Shown piece after piece: positions 62,948-64,000 of a stretch of DNA of 64,000 nt (position 1 is the stretch's first letter; every line of letters starts with the position of its first letter). The DNA is from Pyrinomonadaceae bacterium. GTDB lineage: Bacteria; Acidobacteriota; Blastocatellia; Pyrinomonadales; Pyrinomonadaceae. Both the position numbers and the translations under genes were made by a program. The stretch spans positions 1 to 64,000 of the forward strand of contig JAVEDE010000038.1 of assembly GCA_030841105.1 (NCBI GenBank), in the 5' to 3' direction. A model generated the notes under the pieces. The model was not told the DNA's origin, did no database searches, and saw only the letters and a program-made list of their open reading frames with translations.

Positions 62948-63541
62948 CTATCGCCAGTCGGGCGGCTCAAGGCTCGCGGGCTGGTATTCGTGCTCCGCCG
63001 CTTCGAGTTCGCCGACCTCGTGCACCGGCAGAGTTTTCGCAAACTGCGCGCCGATGAGTTCGCGAAAGGCCATGTGCTGTTGCTTGCTGCGGAACGCGCG
63101 CTTGGGCAACATGGCCGCCATGCGAATGTCCTTTCCGTAGATGAGCGCGTAGCAAGTCTCACCTTCCAACACGTCCGTGTACAACTTCCAACTCTGCTTC
63201 GACTCGACGAGCTTCGACGCGACCGAGATGTGTTCGTCTGTAAAGGTGACGGTCATGCCCTCGCGAAATTTGCGGTCGCCCTTGTAGCAACGCCGCGCGA
63301 CGATGGTGAAGTGGAAGAAGGAGAGGTAAAGCAACAACGGCGTGACCGCGACGCCAAGGCCGAGGGCGGGGAGGAGTTCAAAGCCTGCGCCGAGCGCCAG
63401 CATGAAGAACGCGAACGGGAACAGGACACAGCCCGCGACCGCGCGCAGCCGCCACTCCCCCGGCTTCGGGAAGAAGATCAAACGCGCCGCGTCCAGATAT
63501 TCCTTCTCGGAAAGTTTGTAGTGAACCGTGATTGCTTCCAT
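62948..63541 (-). CDS. YcxB-like membrane protein
   Basis: 197 residues. Starts MEAITVHYKLSEKEYLDAAR; two membrane helices (VAGCVLFPFAFFMLALGAGF and LLPALGLGVAVTPLLLYLSF); then a cytosolic PH-like domain (KLVESKQSWKLYTDVLEGET) matching YcxB-like proteins of unknown function. The ATG at 63541 fits; a longer frame runs into tandem repeats upstream. Confidence 0.8.
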   Translation of the reverse strand: MEAITVHYKLSEKEYLDAARLIFFPKPGEWRLRAVAGCVLFPFAFFMLALGAGFELLPALGLGVAVTPLLLYLSFFHFTIVARRCYKGDRKFREGMTVTFTDEHISVASKLVESKQSWKLYTDVLEGETCYALIYGKDIRMAAMLPKRAFRSKQQHMAFRELIGAQFAKTLPVHEVGELEAAEHEYQPASLEPPDWR

Positions 63542-63595
63542 ATTGAAAGATGGCGAAATCAGATCAGGCGCTTGCCCGCTGCGATGAAGACTTGT

Positions 63596-63685
63596 GCGTT
63601 GCTCACTCCGACAAACGTGAGCGTTGCTCACTGTGACACACTTGAACGTTACTCACTTCGACGGACGTGAGCGGCGCTCAACTCC
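63596..63685. repeat. 25-bp tandem repeat, about 3.6 copies, with palindromic joints
   Basis: Units at 63596, 63621, 63646 and 63671 (partial), each like GCGTTGCTCACTNNGACANA. The joints contain GTGAGCgttGCTCAC, a 6-bp palindrome with 3-base spacer. It lies between the YcxB-like gene start and the ABC gene end. Could be tandem operator sites or a spacer repeat. Confidence 0.8.
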
Positions 63686-63691
63686 CGCCCT

Positions 63692-64000
63692 TCAATTGTT
63701 ACTCGTGAAAAGTTCTTCGAGCGGGTTGCCGACCGGCTGGACGGAGACGAGCGTCGCGCCCGACGCGCGCACGGCGCGCAAGGCGGCGTCAACGTCGCGC
63801 TCGGTTGCGACTTCGAGACGCGCGCCGCCCGGCGTCGGCGTCACGCGCGCGCCCGCAAGTTTCTCCATTCCAGCGTTCAACTCCGAGAGGTTCGCGCCCG
63901 CGCAGACGATCTCCATCGCGCGCGCGTCGCCCGCCGCGTGGCGCAGGTCTGCGAGGCGGCCGATGTGCGCGAGGCGGCCGCTCTGGAGGATGGCGGCGCG
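63692..64000 (-). CDS. ABC transporter ATP-binding protein, C-terminal part (runs off the window)
   Basis: The frame is open to the window edge; the last 102 residues are here. It begins AAILQSGRLAHIGRLADLRH, the typical segment after the H-loop of ABC ATPases ('ilnsGrl...G...l'), followed by a small accessory domain and the end GNPLEELFTSNN. The Walker and signature motifs lie outside, so the substrate cannot be judged. Confidence 0.8.
   Translation of the reverse strand, partial: RAAILQSGRLAHIGRLADLRHAAGDARAMEIVCAGANLSELNAGMEKLAGARVTPTPGGARLEVATERDVDAALRAVRASGATLVSVQPVGNPLEELFTSNN

Noticed and set aside
63596..63685. CRISPR-like array (25-bp period)
   Set aside because: No unique spacers; the whole 25-bp unit repeats and only about 3.6 copies exist.

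Overview
The window looks like a stretch of a high-GC acidobacterial chromosome, most likely class Blastocatellia. This placement is an inference. It rests on three secreted VWA proteins of the type known as 'VWFA-related Acidobacterial domain', futalosine-type menaquinone genes, and a rimP-nusA-infB housekeeping operon. No phage, plasmid, CRISPR or insertion sequence was seen.

Layout. 1-4.3 kb: the end of a translation/transcription operon (rimP, nusA, start of infB) and yqeY. 4.4-7.4 kb: a TIR-ATPase-TPR protein of the STAND/NLR-like defence class, whose 3' third has a different base composition. 7.5-17 kb: uvrA, a papain-like protease, an M50 protease, molybdenum cofactor genes (moaC, moeA), a methyltransferase, a fasciclin protein, and a SET-domain lysine methyltransferase divergent from a tiny lysine-rich protein. 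17.3-17.5 kb: tRNA-Asp and tRNA-Val. 18-25.5 kb: VWFA protein, deoB, hpt, then rpiB, a zeta-like kinase with a small partner, a hicB-like gene, deoC and VWFA. The deoB, deoC and rpiB set suggests (deoxy)ribose-phosphate breakdown. RpiB and DeoC both carry N-terminal helices resembling bacterial-microcompartment targeting peptides. 25.6-37.7 kb: exported proteins, an ECF sigma/anti-sigma operon, glgC, a third VWFA protein, an M14 peptidase, and plsC. 37.9-44 kb: one long minus-strand operon with futalosine-pathway genes (mqnD-like, mqnE, UbiA-type and UbiX-type prenyltransferases) plus passengers. 44-56 kb: a hydrolase, larB, an LCAT-like lipase, proS, glyA, a membrane protein, a DinG-type helicase and queD. 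56-62.9 kb: a signalling cluster with a sigma-54 activator, two histidine kinases, a CheY-like protein and an RsbRD-like sensor. The window ends in an ABC transporter ATPase.

The most striking feature is not a gene. At least twelve intergenic spots hold palindromic elements whose arms are tandem 7-bp units. Different elements use different heptamers, but several share a core near AGTTAAAACAAAAGC. They begin at, or a few bases inside, stop codons. They supply the last codons of several proteins, and in one case the hydrophobic signal peptide of the next protein. One is a perfect 40-bp stem that fills the gap between two convergent stop codons. They resemble in principle the heptameric short tandemly repeated repeats (STRR) of filamentous cyanobacteria, and may act as terminators.
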